A stretch of DNA of 64,000 nucleotides from Streptomyces chartreusis NRRL 3882. GTDB lineage: Bacteria; Actinomycetota; Actinomycetes; Streptomycetales; Streptomycetaceae. Within the stretch, counting starts at the first letter, position 1. Every line of letters begins with the position of its first letter. The stretch is from NCBI RefSeq assembly GCF_900236475.1, contig NZ_LT963352.1:5316001-5380000 (forward strand). The letters are read 5' to 3'. Shown here piece after piece: positions 16,752 to 25,526 of the stretch. The translations under genes and the position numbers were made by a program. The notes beneath the pieces were generated by a model, which saw nothing but the letters and a program-made list of their open reading frames with translations, had not been told where the DNA came from and ran no database searches.

Positions 16752-16987
16752 GCCGGGCCTTACGGGAGGGGGTACCGCTCGGGGGACCGGACCGATCATG
16801 CCGTGGCGAAAACAGCGGGTGGGGGTGATGGTGTGAAGGTTGGGCGGCTGATTCCCTCCCGACCGGGAGCACGGGCGTCATCCACAGCCCCGCCGCGCGG
16901 AGGCGCATCGTCGTACGCTGGAGACCCCCGGCCCGCGGCGCGCGTCGGGCCCGTCGTGTTGCCCACCCCTGGACGGAAAATCCCCGA

Positions 16988-19900
16988 ATGAGCCTGCACG
17001 GTCTGCTCGACGCCGTAAGTAAGGACGCAGCCCTCGCGGAAGCGATCAACGCGGCCGCAGACGGCAACCGCATGCACGTCGACCTGGTCGGCCCCCCTGC
17101 GGCCCGCCCCTTCGCGGTCGCCGCCCTGGCCCGCGACACGGGCCGCCCGGTGCTGGCGGTGACGGCGACGGGCCGCGAGGCGGAGGACCTGGCCGCGGCC
17201 CTGCGCTCCCTGCTCCCGCCGGAGGGGATCGTGGAGTACCCGTCCTGGGAGACGCTCCCGCACGAGCGGCTCAGCCCCCGCAGCGACACCGTCGGCCGCC
17301 GCCTGGCCGTGCTGCGCCGCCTGGCCCACCCCCGCCCCGACGACCCCGAGACCGGGCCGGTCTCCGTCGTCGTGGCGCCCGTGCGGTCCGTGCTCCAGCC
17401 GCAGGTCAAGGGCCTGGGCGACCTGGAGCCGGTCGCCCTGAGGACGGGACAGACCGCCGACCTGAACGAGATCGTCGACGCCCTCGCGGCCGCCGCCTAC
17501 GCGCGCGTGGAGCTCGTGGAGAAGCGCGGCGAGTTCGCCGTCCGCGGCGGCATCCTCGACGTGTTCCCGCCCACCGAGGAACACCCCCTGCGCATCGAGT
17601 TCTGGGGCGACGACGTCGAGGAGATCCGCTACTTCAAGGTCGCCGACCAGCGCTCCCTCGAAGTCGCCGAGCACGGCCTGTGGGCGCCGCCGTGCCGTGA
17701 GCTGCTGCTCACCGAGGACGTCCGCGCGCGGGCGCGCGCCCTGGCCGAGGAGCACCCCGAGCTCGGTGAACTGCTCGGCAAGATCGCCGAGGGGATCGCG
17801 GTGGAGGGCATGGAGTCCCTCGCACCGGTCCTGGTCGACGACATGGAACTGCTGCTCGACGTGCTGCCCAAGGGCGCCATGGCCGTCGTGTGCGACCCGG
17901 AGCGGGTGCGCACGCGCGCGTCGGACCTGGTGGCCACCTCGCAGGAGTTCCTCCAGGCCTCCTGGGCGGCCACCGCCGGCGGCGGCGAGGCGCCCATCGA
18001 CGTCGGCGCGGCCTCCCTGTGGTCCATCGCAGACGTCCGGGACCGGGCCCGCGAGCTGGACATGATGTGGTGGTCGGTGTCGCCGTTCGCCGCCGACGAG
18101 GAGCTCGACGCGGACACGCTCAAGCTCGGCATGCACGCCCCGGAGACCTACCGCGGCGACACCGCCAAGGCCCTCGCCGACACCAAGGGCTGGCTCGCCG
18201 ACGGCTGGCGCGCGGTGTTCGTCACCGAGGCGCACGGCCCTGCGGCCCGTACGGTCGAGGTGCTGGGCGGCGAGGGCATCGCGGCCCGCCTCGACACCGA
18301 CCTCGCCGAGATCTCCCCGTCGCTCGTGCACGTGGCGTGCGGCTCGATCGAGCACGGCTTCGTCGACCCGGCCCTCAGACTCGCCGTACTGACCGAGACG
18401 GACCTGACGGGCCAGAAGGCGGCGGGCCGTGACGGCGCCCGGATGCCGGCCCGCCGCCGCAAGACCATCGACCCGCTCACCCTGGAGGCGGGCGACTACA
18501 TCGTCCACGAGCAGCACGGCGTCGGCCGCTACATCGAGATGGTGCAGCGCACCGTGCAGGGCGCGACGCGCGAGTACCTGGTCGTCGAGTACGCGCCCGC
18601 CAAGCGCGGCCAGCCCGGCGACCGCCTCTACATCCCCACCGACCAGCTGGAGCAGATCACCAAGTACGTCGGCGGCGAGGCCCCCACCCTGCACCGCCTG
18701 GGCGGCGCCGACTGGACGAAGACGAAGGCCCGCGCGAAGAAGGCCGTCAAGGAGATCGCGGCCGACCTCATCAAGCTCTACAGCGCCCGCATGGCGGCCC
18801 CCGGCCACGCCTTCGGCACGGACACCCCCTGGCAGCGCGAGCTGGAGGACGCCTTCCCCTACGCGGAGACGCCCGACCAGCTCACCACCATCGCCGAGGT
18901 CAAGGACGACATGGAGAAGTCGGTCCCCATGGACCGGCTGATCTGCGGCGACGTCGGCTACGGAAAGACCGAGATCGCCGTCCGGGCCGCCTTCAAGGCC
19001 GTCCAGGACGGCAAGCAGGTGGCCGTCCTGGTGCCCACGACCCTGCTGGTGCAGCAGCACTTCGGGACGTTCAGCGAGCGGTACGCGCAGTTCCCCGTGA
19101 ACGTGAAGGCGCTGTCCCGCTTCCAGACGGACACCGAGGCCAAGGCGGTCCTGGAAGGCCTGCGCGAGGGCTCGGTGGACATCGTCATCGGCACCCACCG
19201 CCTGTTCTCGTCGGAGACCAAGTTCAAGGACCTGGGCCTGGTCATCGTCGACGAGGAGCAGCGCTTCGGCGTCGAGCACAAGGAGCAGCTGAAGAAGCTC
19301 CGCGCGAACGTCGACGTGCTGACCATGTCCGCCACTCCGATCCCCAGGACGCTGGAGATGGCGGTGACCGGCATCCGCGAGATGTCCACGATCACGACAC
19401 CTCCGGAGGAACGGCACCCGGTGCTGACCTTCGTCGGCCCCTACGAGGAGAAGCAGATCGGCGCCGCCATCCGCCGCGAACTGCTGCGCGAGGGCCAGGT
19501 CTTCTACATCCACAACCGCGTCGAGTCGATCGACCGGGCCGCGGCCCGGCTGCGCGAGATCGTCCCCGAGGCGCGCATCGCCACCGCCCACGGCCAGATG
19601 TCCGAGCAGGCGCTGGAACAGGTCGTCGTCGACTTCTGGGAGAAGAAGTTCGACGTGCTGGTGTCGACGACCATCGTGGAGTCCGGCATCGACATCTCCA
19701 ACGCGAACACCCTGATCGTGGAGCGCGGCGACACCTTCGGCCTGTCCCAGCTGCACCAGCTGCGCGGCCGGGTGGGGCGTGGCCGCGAGCGCGGGTACGC
19801 GTACTTCCTCTACCCGCCGGAGAAGCCGCTGACCGAGACCGCGCACGAGCGGCTCGCGACCATCGCCCAGCACACGGAGATGGGCGCCGGTATGTACGTG

Positions 19901-20521
19901 GCGATGAAGGACCTGGAGATCCGCGGCGCGGGCAACCTGCTCGGCGGCGAGCAGTCCGGCCACATCGCGGGCGTCGGCTTCGACCTGTACGTACGCATGG
20001 TCGGCGAGGCGGTCGCCGACTACCGCCGCCAGCTGGAGACCGGCGAGATCGAGGAGGAGCCGCCGCTCGAGGTCAAGATCGAGCTGCCCGTCGACGCGCA
20101 CGTCCCGCACGACTACGCGCCGGGCGAGCGGCTCCGGCTCCAGGCGTACCGCGCCATCGCCTCCGCCAACACGGAGGAGGACATCAAGGCCGTACGCGAG
20201 GAACTCGTCGACCGCTACGGCAAGTTGCCCGAGCCGGTGGAGAACCTGCTGCTCGTGGCCGGTCTGCGGATGCTCGCGCGGGCATGCGGCGTCGGCGAGA
20301 TCGTGCTCCAGGGCACCAACATCCGGTTCGCGCCCGTGGAGTTGCGCGAGTCGCAGGAGCTGCGGGTCAAGCGGCTGTACCCCGGAGTCGTCATCAAGCC
20401 GGCCGTGCACCAGGTGCTGGTGCCGCGCCCGAAGACCGCGAAGGTCGGCGGGAAGCCGCTGGTCGGGCGCGATCTGCTGGCGTGGGTAGGGGAGTTCCTG
20501 ACGTCGGTGCTGGGCTCCTGA
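16988..20521 (+). CDS. mfd: Transcription-repair coupling factor Mfd
   Basis: An 1177-residue protein, the normal Mfd length. It removes RNA polymerase stalled at DNA lesions and recruits UvrA. Domains in order are UvrB-like N-terminus (GRPVLAVTATGREAEDL; EYPSWETLPHERLSPR; RGGILDVFPPTEEHPLRIEFWGDDVEEIRYF), the RNAP-interaction/CarD-like domain (GDYIVHEQHGVGRYIEM, about 500), and RecG-like translocase motors with Walker A GDVGYGKTEIA (about 653) and DEEQ box VDEEQRFGVEHKE, motif III TMSATPIPRTL, motif VI QLHQLRGRVGRGRERGYAYF. The TRCF C-terminal domain (about 1030-1177) ends KPLVGRDLLAWVGEFL. ATG 16988 follows GGACGG. Confidence 0.98.
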   Translation: MSLHGLLDAVSKDAALAEAINAAADGNRMHVDLVGPPAARPFAVAALARDTGRPVLAVTATGREAEDLAAALRSLLPPEGIVEYPSWETLPHERLSPRSDTVGRRLAVLRRLAHPRPDDPETGPVSVVVAPVRSVLQPQVKGLGDLEPVALRTGQTADLNEIVDALAAAAYARVELVEKRGEFAVRGGILDVFPPTEEHPLRIEFWGDDVEEIRYFKVADQRSLEVAEHGLWAPPCRELLLTEDVRARARALAEEHPELGELLGKIAEGIAVEGMESLAPVLVDDMELLLDVLPKGAMAVVCDPERVRTRASDLVATSQEFLQASWAATAGGGEAPIDVGAASLWSIADVRDRARELDMMWWSVSPFAADEELDADTLKLGMHAPETYRGDTAKALADTKGWLADGWRAVFVTEAHGPAARTVEVLGGEGIAARLDTDLAEISPSLVHVACGSIEHGFVDPALRLAVLTETDLTGQKAAGRDGARMPARRRKTIDPLTLEAGDYIVHEQHGVGRYIEMVQRTVQGATREYLVVEYAPAKRGQPGDRLYIPTDQLEQITKYVGGEAPTLHRLGGADWTKTKARAKKAVKEIAADLIKLYSARMAAPGHAFGTDTPWQRELEDAFPYAETPDQLTTIAEVKDDMEKSVPMDRLICGDVGYGKTEIAVRAAFKAVQDGKQVAVLVPTTLLVQQHFGTFSERYAQFPVNVKALSRFQTDTEAKAVLEGLREGSVDIVIGTHRLFSSETKFKDLGLVIVDEEQRFGVEHKEQLKKLRANVDVLTMSATPIPRTLEMAVTGIREMSTITTPPEERHPVLTFVGPYEEKQIGAAIRRELLREGQVFYIHNRVESIDRAAARLREIVPEARIATAHGQMSEQALEQVVVDFWEKKFDVLVSTTIVESGIDISNANTLIVERGDTFGLSQLHQLRGRVGRGRERGYAYFLYPPEKPLTETAHERLATIAQHTEMGAGMYVAMKDLEIRGAGNLLGGEQSGHIAGVGFDLYVRMVGEAVADYRRQLETGEIEEEPPLEVKIELPVDAHVPHDYAPGERLRLQAYRAIASANTEEDIKAVREELVDRYGKLPEPVENLLLVAGLRMLARACGVGEIVLQGTNIRFAPVELRESQELRVKRLYPGVVIKPAVHQVLVPRPKTAKVGGKPLVGRDLLAWVGEFLTSVLGS

Positions 20522-20548
20522 CTCACTCCCGGGCCCGCTGCGGCTCTG

Positions 20549-20950
20549 TCAGGCCACCGGTCGTACGTGTGCGCCGGTGGCCTCGCGCAGTGCCGCCGCC
20601 AGCCGGTCGCGGACCGCGACCTGGGCGGCGATGCGCGCGTCCAGCACCGCGAGACGGCCGGCGGCGATCCGGAGCGCCTCCTCGGAGGCGGGCCCGGCCG
20701 TGACGTCGCCGTCCAGGCACGGCAGGAACGCCCGTACGTCGTCGAGGGTCAGGCCCACGTCCAGCAGCCGGCGCACGTTGCGGACGCGGACGGCCGTACC
20801 GGCGTCGTACAGGCGGTAGCCGTTCGCGGCGCGTTCGGAGGCGATGAGCCCCGCCTGCTCGTAGTGGCGCAGGGCGCGCGGCGTCGTGCCGGTCGCCTCG
20901 GCGAGTTCGCCGATCCGCATGGGAGGTCGAGCCATGAGCGTCAGTCTCAT
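20549..20950 (-). CDS. MerR family transcriptional regulator
   Basis: A 133-residue protein if it starts at ATG 20950, which overlaps the SDR stop as ATGA; ATG 20935 (MARPPMRIG) is a shorter alternative. The N-terminal winged helix is classic MerR (MRIGELAEATGTTPRALRHY, then EQAGLIASERAANGYRLYD). It is followed by a long dimerisation helix (VRRLLDVGLTLDDVRAFLPCLDG) and a short Arg/Ala-rich C-terminal coiled coil, with no conserved cysteine set, so metal sensing is unlikely. It is co-transcribed with the SDR and probably binds the dyad at 21723-21744 in the SDR promoter, twisting it to activate both genes. Confidence 0.9.
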   Translation of the reverse strand: MRLTLMARPPMRIGELAEATGTTPRALRHYEQAGLIASERAANGYRLYDAGTAVRVRNVRRLLDVGLTLDDVRAFLPCLDGDVTAGPASEEALRIAAGRLAVLDARIAAQVAVRDRLAAALREATGAHVRPVA

Positions 20951-21708
20951 GTGACGACCGCGCCGCCGTCCACCGGGAGGACCACGCCGGTGACGAACGA
21001 CGCCTGCGGCGAGGCCAGTTGCGTGATCGCCCACGCCACCTCCTCGGGGCGTCCGACCCGGCCGAGCGGCGTGTGTTCGAGCTGCCACGCGCGGATCGCG
21101 GCCCGCTGCTCGGGGGTGTGGCCCGCGTGTTCGCCGATCGGTGTGTCGATCGCGCCCGGCGCCACCGCGGCGACCCGGATCCCCAGCGGGGCGAGCTCGA
21201 CCGCCCAGCTGCGCGTGAGTACCTCCAGGGCCGCCTTCCCGGCCGCGTACAGGGAGTTGCCCGGCCAGCCGCGCTGCCCGACGGACGTCGTCACGTTCAC
21301 GATCACACCCCGGCTGTCCTCGAGGGCCGGGAGCGCGGCCTGCACGAGCCTGACGGGAGCGAGCAGGTTCGTCGCGAGCTGGTGCTCGACGGCGGCACGC
21401 GTGTAGGTGCGCAGGGACTGGGCGTTGACGATGCCCGCGTTGTTCACCAGCACGTCGATGCGGCCGTGCCGGTCGAGTGCCGTACGGACGATGGTCTCGG
21501 GGCCGTCGGCGGCCGTGATGTCGGCGACGAGCGGGCTGATGCGGGCCGGGTCGTGAGCGGCGCTCTCGGCGAGGGGCGCCGCACGGCGGCCCACCGCCAC
21601 GACCTGGAAACCCTCCTCGGCGAACGCGTGGGCGGTGGCCCGGCCGATGCCGGTACCGGCGCCGGTGACGAGCGCGGCTCGTGGAACCTTCGAATACGGG
21701 GATGCCAT
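20947..21708 (-). CDS. SDR family oxidoreductase
   Basis: A 253-residue short-chain dehydrogenase/reductase. The start is ATG 21708 (MASPYSKVPRAALVTG). Motifs are TGAGTGIGRA (cofactor glycines), VNNAGIV, the catalytic triad with NVTTSVGQRGWPGNSLYAAGKAA (Ser/Tyr/Lys), and PGAIDTPIGEH. The GR-R segment after the second strand (VAVGRRAAPL) suggests NADP(H). The substrate is not predictable. No Shine-Dalgarno is present; a GACGAT box ends 6 nt before the ATG, so the mRNA may be leaderless. It overlaps the merR-type gene by 4 bp. Confidence 0.9.
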   Translation of the reverse strand: MASPYSKVPRAALVTGAGTGIGRATAHAFAEEGFQVVAVGRRAAPLAESAAHDPARISPLVADITAADGPETIVRTALDRHGRIDVLVNNAGIVNAQSLRTYTRAAVEHQLATNLLAPVRLVQAALPALEDSRGVIVNVTTSVGQRGWPGNSLYAAGKAALEVLTRSWAVELAPLGIRVAAVAPGAIDTPIGEHAGHTPEQRAAIRAWQLEHTPLGRVGRPEEVAWAITQLASPQASFVTGVVLPVDGGAVVT

Positions 21709-21722
21709 GCGGGGATCGTCGG

Positions 21723-21744
21723 ACCCTGACGCCGGTGTCAAGGT
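21723..21744 (-). promoter_or_regulatory. Candidate MerR-type operator in the SDR promoter
   Basis: ACCCTGAC (21723-21730) and GTCAAGGT (21737-21744) form a dyad with 7 of 8 positions symmetric. On the minus strand a TTGACC -35 (21747-21742) sits at its edge, so the dyad fills the long spacer, as in MerR-activated promoters. Confidence 0.6.
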
Positions 21745-21797
21745 CAAGCGTCCGGTTCATGAGCGAAGCCGCCCGCAGGAGCTGTCCCTCCGCGGAC

Positions 21798-21815
21798 GGC
21801 CTCTGAGGGGAGGCC
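21798..21815 (-). terminator. Small hairpin after the MT0933-like gene
   Basis: GGCCTC and GAGGCC form a 6-bp stem around a 6-nt loop immediately beyond the stop at 21816. It is weak, with no T-tract. Confidence 0.35.
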
Positions 21816-22001
21816 TTAAGTCTGGTCGGGCCGTTCGCGGTCGCGGTCCATGCCGAGCGATCCCTCGGCCCGCTGCTGCCCGGCGTCGATCTGGTCCTCG
21901 TACTTGCCGCCGGTCCTCTCGTTGATCTTCTGTTCCGCGGAGTCGGAGCTCTTCTTGCCCTTGTTCCGCGCCTGGCTCTTGAGCTTGTCGAAGATGCCCA
22001 T
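21816..22001 (-). CDS. MT0933-like small protein (annotated antitoxin family)
   Basis: A 61-residue, highly charged, probably disordered or helical protein: MGIFDKLKSQARNKGKKSSD, then EQKINERTGGKYEDQIDAGQ. The MGxFDKLK opening and the TGGKY(E/S)D(K/Q)I core match the MT0933 family of Mycobacterium tuberculosis, which databases label as antitoxin. A strong GGAGGGAG precedes ATG 22001. No toxin-like gene is adjacent, so the label may not describe its role; such proteins are common, and often abundant or stress-related, in Streptomyces. Confidence is high that the gene is real and low on function. Confidence 0.8.
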   Translation of the reverse strand: MGIFDKLKSQARNKGKKSSDSAEQKINERTGGKYEDQIDAGQQRAEGSLGMDRDRERPDQT

Positions 22002-22165
22002 TCAGAAAACTCCCTCCGGAGGTGGCTCAGAACCGACGATACGCGTGGCATACGAGGAATGCCCGTTTAAGCCCGATGTGGTCTGGACCTCTCCCTCGCT
22101 ACCGTGGGACCAGGTACACACCGCCCGTGCGGAGGCGGAACAGGCAAGCAGGGGAGGGGCGCACG

Positions 22166-22942
22166 GTGAGGCGTCTGAGGGGCGGGGCGGCACTGGCCGT
22201 CGCGATGATGTTCACCGGTTCGGCGCTGGCCGGCTGTGAAGGCCTGGCCCCGCCCGCGGACGGCGGTGGACCCTCGGGCTCCGGCGTGCCGACGGCCGGT
22301 GCCGGACGGGCCGTGAACCCGCTGGACAACCCGGACGGCACGAAGCCGGGCCTGGCGGCGATCACGTCCACCGGGGACAGGGCGAGGGCCCGTGCCCTGA
22401 TCGGGAAGGTGGAGACGAAGGGGCGCGGCCCCAGGACGGGCTACGAACGGGACAAGTTCGGCTACGCCTGGATGGACTCGGCGCCGGCCGACGTCCCCTT
22501 CGCCCGCAACGGCTGCGACTCGCGCAACGACCTCCTGAAGCGCGACGGGGAGGACCTTCGCTTCCGGTCGGGCTCGGACTGCGTCGTCATGGCACTGACG
22601 TTGCACGACCCGTACACCGGGAAGGTCATCGAGTGGACCAAGTCCCGTGCGGCGAAGGTCCAGATAGACCACGTCATGCCGCTGTCCTACGACTGGCAGA
22701 TGGGCGCCTCGCGCTGGACGAAGGACAAGCGGGAGGCCATCGCGAACGACCCGCTCAACCTCGTCCCGGTGGACGGGCCGGCCAACAGCTCGAAGGGCGA
22801 CTCGGGTCCGGCGTCCTGGCTGCCCCCGAACAAGCGGATCCGCTGCGCCTATTCGGTGCGCTTCGCCCAGGTGTCGCTGAAGTACGACCTTCCCGTCACG
22901 GCGGCCGACAAGCGGATGATGCTGGAGCAGTGCGGTGGCTGA
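22166..22942 (+). CDS. Secreted HNH nuclease-like lipoprotein (DUF1524/GmrSD type)
   Basis: A 258-residue protein with GTG 22166 preceded by GGGGAGGGG; the frame is open upstream without a ribosome site. A lipoprotein signal is clear (RRLRGGAALAVAMMFTGSAL, then AGC lipobox). The C-terminal half has the HNH layout of secreted actinobacterial nucleases: IDHVMPLSYDW (about 165), W-TKDKREAIANDPLNLVPVDG with ANSSKGDSGP, and SWLPPNKRIRCAYSVRF. Paired cysteines (CDSR..., SDCVV) suit an exported disulphide protein. It likely degrades extracellular DNA for nutrient recovery, perhaps in developmental mycelial lysis; that role is inference. Confidence 0.88.
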   Translation: MRRLRGGAALAVAMMFTGSALAGCEGLAPPADGGGPSGSGVPTAGAGRAVNPLDNPDGTKPGLAAITSTGDRARARALIGKVETKGRGPRTGYERDKFGYAWMDSAPADVPFARNGCDSRNDLLKRDGEDLRFRSGSDCVVMALTLHDPYTGKVIEWTKSRAAKVQIDHVMPLSYDWQMGASRWTKDKREAIANDPLNLVPVDGPANSSKGDSGPASWLPPNKRIRCAYSVRFAQVSLKYDLPVTAADKRMMLEQCGG

Positions 22943-23073
22943 AACGGCACCCCGGTCGCCGACGCGGCTGCCGCTCGGCCAGAAAGCCCTTTCCAAACGC
23001 CGATCCGGTGTGCTGAGGTGACGGGTGAGGTCGCTGAACGAGTGACGTGAGCCCGAGCGGAGGGTGCTGCCGG

Positions 23074-24315
23074 ATGCCGAGTGGTCTCGTCGCGCTGGCG
23101 CTCGGCGGGTTCGGCATCGGTCTGACCGAGTTCCTCATCGCCGGGCTGCTGCCGCAGGTGGCGTCGAGTTTCGCGGTGTCCGAGGCGGCTGCGGGCTGGC
23201 TGATCTCCGGGTACGCGTTGAGTGTCGCGGTGGGAGCGATCGCGCTGACCGCGGCGACGGCACGGCTGCCGCGCAAGCCGGTCCTGGTCGGCCTGGTGGC
23301 GTTGTTCGTGCTGGGCAACCTGCTCTCCGCCATCGCCCCGAACTACCCGGTGATGCTGCTCGGGCGGATCGTCGCGGCGTTGTGCCACGGTTCGTTCTTC
23401 GGCATCGGCTCGCTGGTCGCGCGCAGTCTGGTCGCGCCGCAGAAGAAGTCCCAGGCCGTGGCGGTGATGTTCGCCGGGCTGACGGTCGCGAACGTGCTGG
23501 GCGTGCCGTTCGGGGCGCTGGTCGGTGAGCGCTGGGGCTGGCGGGCGGCGTTCTGGGCGGTCACCGCGATCGGCGTGCTGGCGCTGGCGGGGATCGCCGC
23601 GCTGGTGCCGGCGTGGGCGGGCCGGGTGCATCCGGCCACCGGGACGGAACCGGTCCCGGGCGGGCCGGCGGCGACTGCCGGCGGGCCGGACCCGGTCCCG
23701 CCCGGCGGCCTGCGGGCGCAGGTGCGGGCCTTCCGGTCCTGGCAGGTCTGGCTGACGCTGGCGGCCACCGCGCTCAGCTACGGCGGGATGTTCGGTGCGT
23801 TCAGCTACATCGCCTACACGTTCACCGAGGTCAGCGGCTTCGCCTCGGCGGACGTCGCCTGGCTGCTGATGGTCTACGGCGTCGGACTGGTCGTCGGCAA
23901 CCTGGTCGGCGGGCGGGCGGCCGACCGCGACCGTGACCGTGCCCTGGTCCTCGCCCTGCTCGCACTCACCCTCACCCTGGCCCTGTTCGGGTTGCTGGCC
24001 GGCAGCGCGACCGCCTCGGTCGTCCTGGTGTTCGTGATGGGGGTGACCGGGTTCGCCAGCGTGCCCGGGATGATCACGCGTGTCACCGACTTCGCGCACG
24101 GAGCGGCACTGGCGGCCAGCGCCAACGTGTCCGCGTCCAACGTCGGCAACGCCCTCGGCGCCTGGCTCGGAGGCCTCGCCATCACCGCGGGCCTGGGCTA
24201 CACCTCACCGCTCTACGTCGGCGCCGGCATCGCCCTGCTGTCCACGGTCGTCATGGTCATCGCAGCCCGCCGGGCCAGGTCTGCCCATGTGGCGGACCGT
24301 GTCCCCACGCCGTAA
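23074..24315 (+). CDS. MFS transporter, DHA1 (AraJ / Cmx chloramphenicol-exporter-like)
   Basis: A 413-residue, about 12-TM protein starting ATG 23074 (MPSGLVALALGGFGIGLTEF) behind CGGAGGG. The opening GLTEFLIAGLLPQVASSF, the motif TAATARLPRKPVLVG, and ALCHGSFFGIGSLVARSLV in TM4 are typical of the AraJ/PbuE/Cmx branch, which includes Streptomyces chloramphenicol exporters. The central loop (GTEPVPGGPAATAGGPDP) is Pro/Gly-rich and variable. The substrate is not determined. It is monocistronic or shares a transcript with the downstream acetyltransferase 40 bp away, though that gene has its own -10-like box. Confidence 0.87.
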   Translation: MPSGLVALALGGFGIGLTEFLIAGLLPQVASSFAVSEAAAGWLISGYALSVAVGAIALTAATARLPRKPVLVGLVALFVLGNLLSAIAPNYPVMLLGRIVAALCHGSFFGIGSLVARSLVAPQKKSQAVAVMFAGLTVANVLGVPFGALVGERWGWRAAFWAVTAIGVLALAGIAALVPAWAGRVHPATGTEPVPGGPAATAGGPDPVPPGGLRAQVRAFRSWQVWLTLAATALSYGGMFGAFSYIAYTFTEVSGFASADVAWLLMVYGVGLVVGNLVGGRAADRDRDRALVLALLALTLTLALFGLLAGSATASVVLVFVMGVTGFASVPGMITRVTDFAHGAALAASANVSASNVGNALGAWLGGLAITAGLGYTSPLYVGAGIALLSTVVMVIAARRARSAHVADRVPTP

Positions 24316-24355
24316 TTCGGTTCCGGGGATGAGCCCGCACACCTACCGTGGCCAC

Positions 24356-25099
24356 ATGCAGCCGAAGATATCGAGCCTCGCCGACCGCCCGGACATGCTG
24401 GAGCGGGTCGTCGGGATGGCGGACAGCTGGCCGGAGTTCGCGATCCAGGACCTCGTCGGTGCCGCGCACTTCCCGCGGATCGCCGCCGAACTCCCCGAGT
24501 ACGTCCTGTTCGCCGAGGACGAGCAGGGTGAGGTCGTCGCGAACGGCTTCAGCGTGCCCTTCGCCCTGCAGGCCGAGGGCCGTGGCCAACTGCCCGCGAA
24601 CGGCTGGGACACGGTCCTCGTGTGGGCGTTCTCCGACCTGCGCCGCGGGGTCCGCCCCGACACCGTCAGCGCGATCTCGATCTCCGTCGCCCCGCACGCC
24701 CAGGGCCGGGGCCTGTCCGCGTCGATGCTCTCGGCCATGCGGGACAACGCCCGGGCGCGCGGCTTCGGGGAGGTCGTCGCCCCCGTCCGCCCCAACGCCA
24801 AGCACCTGGAACCGCACACGCCCATCGAGGAGTACGCGCACCGGGTCCGTCCCGACGGCCTGCCCCAGGACCCGTGGCTGCGGGTGCACGCCCGGGCCGG
24901 TGCCACGATCGACTCCGTGGCACCGGCGTCGATGACGGTGGCCGCCTCACTGGCGGACTGGCGCCGCTGGACTGGGCTGCCCTTCGACACCCGGGGCGAC
25001 ATCGAGGTGCCCGGCGCCCTGGTGCCGGTGCGCTGCGAGCCGGAGCGCGGGTACGCGGTGTACGTCGAGCCCAACGTGTGGATGCGGCACCTCCTGTGA
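24356..25099 (+). CDS. GNAT-like N-acetyltransferase
   Basis: A 247-residue protein beginning MQPKISSLADRPDMLERVVG. The acetyl-CoA motif is VSAISISVAPHAQGRGLSAS with MLSAMRDNARARGFGEVVAP after it. The C-terminal half (HRVRPDGLPQDPWLRVHARAG to the closing WMRHLL) is specific to a group of actinobacterial acetyltransferases that accept long substrates; the true substrate is unknown. ATG 24356 has no Shine-Dalgarno, but TACCGT (24344-24349) ends 6 nt before it, which favours a leaderless mRNA; ATG 24329 is an upstream alternative. Confidence 0.8.
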   Translation: MQPKISSLADRPDMLERVVGMADSWPEFAIQDLVGAAHFPRIAAELPEYVLFAEDEQGEVVANGFSVPFALQAEGRGQLPANGWDTVLVWAFSDLRRGVRPDTVSAISISVAPHAQGRGLSASMLSAMRDNARARGFGEVVAPVRPNAKHLEPHTPIEEYAHRVRPDGLPQDPWLRVHARAGATIDSVAPASMTVAASLADWRRWTGLPFDTRGDIEVPGALVPVRCEPERGYAVYVEPNVWMRHLL

Positions 25100-25526
25100 C
25101 CCGGCGGCGGGGCCGCCGCACAGCTCCCTCACGACCCGTAGGCCGGCTGGCCCGCCACCGCGGCGAGTTCCGGAGCGTCGACCTCGCCGCCTGGCTGCCC
25201 TTCATCGCGCTCAGCGACTTCCAGGGACAGCCCGGCGGGACACCGTTCCCCGGCGGTCCCTACGCGGCGGGGTCTCCACGTCACGCTCCTCGCCGTCGGG
25301 CTGCCGGCGGCGGCGATCCGGGCGCAGGAGCGCAGGAGCGCTCAGGCACCGGGAGGGGGACGCATCACCCCCCCGAACGCGGTCCCCTCCCGGCCCGGTC
25401 CGCGCGGCGGTGCCGGAAGTCCCGGTGAATCGTTGGTCGAATGGGTTGGCCTGAGCTCGGCCACTGCCTACCATCGATCACCGCAAGACCTTGTGCACCG
25501 TCGCACAATCTCCTCGGGAGGTCTCC
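25100..25526. other. Intergenic region with possible gene remnant and lipoprotein promoter
   Basis: No intact gene is visible in these 427 bp. A short stretch near 25160-25240 translates to protein-like text (VDLAAWLPFIALSDFQGQPG) without a proper start or continuation, perhaps a decayed gene. The right part holds the promoter of the lipoprotein gene. Confidence 0.4.
25446..25474 (+). promoter_or_regulatory. Vegetative-type promoter for the SurA-like lipoprotein gene
   Basis: A TTGGCC -35 (25446-25451), 17-bp spacer and TACCAT -10 (25469-25474) lie about 50 bp before the TTG start at 25527. Confidence 0.6.

Noticed and set aside
16796..20410. A 1204-codon open frame antisense to mfd
   Set aside because: Mfd is unmistakable on the plus strand; long antisense frames are usual in GC-rich coding DNA.
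21816..22001. A toxin-antitoxin operon with the MT0933-like gene
   Set aside because: No small toxin-like frame adjoins it; the neighbours are an SDR and a secreted nuclease with their own signals.
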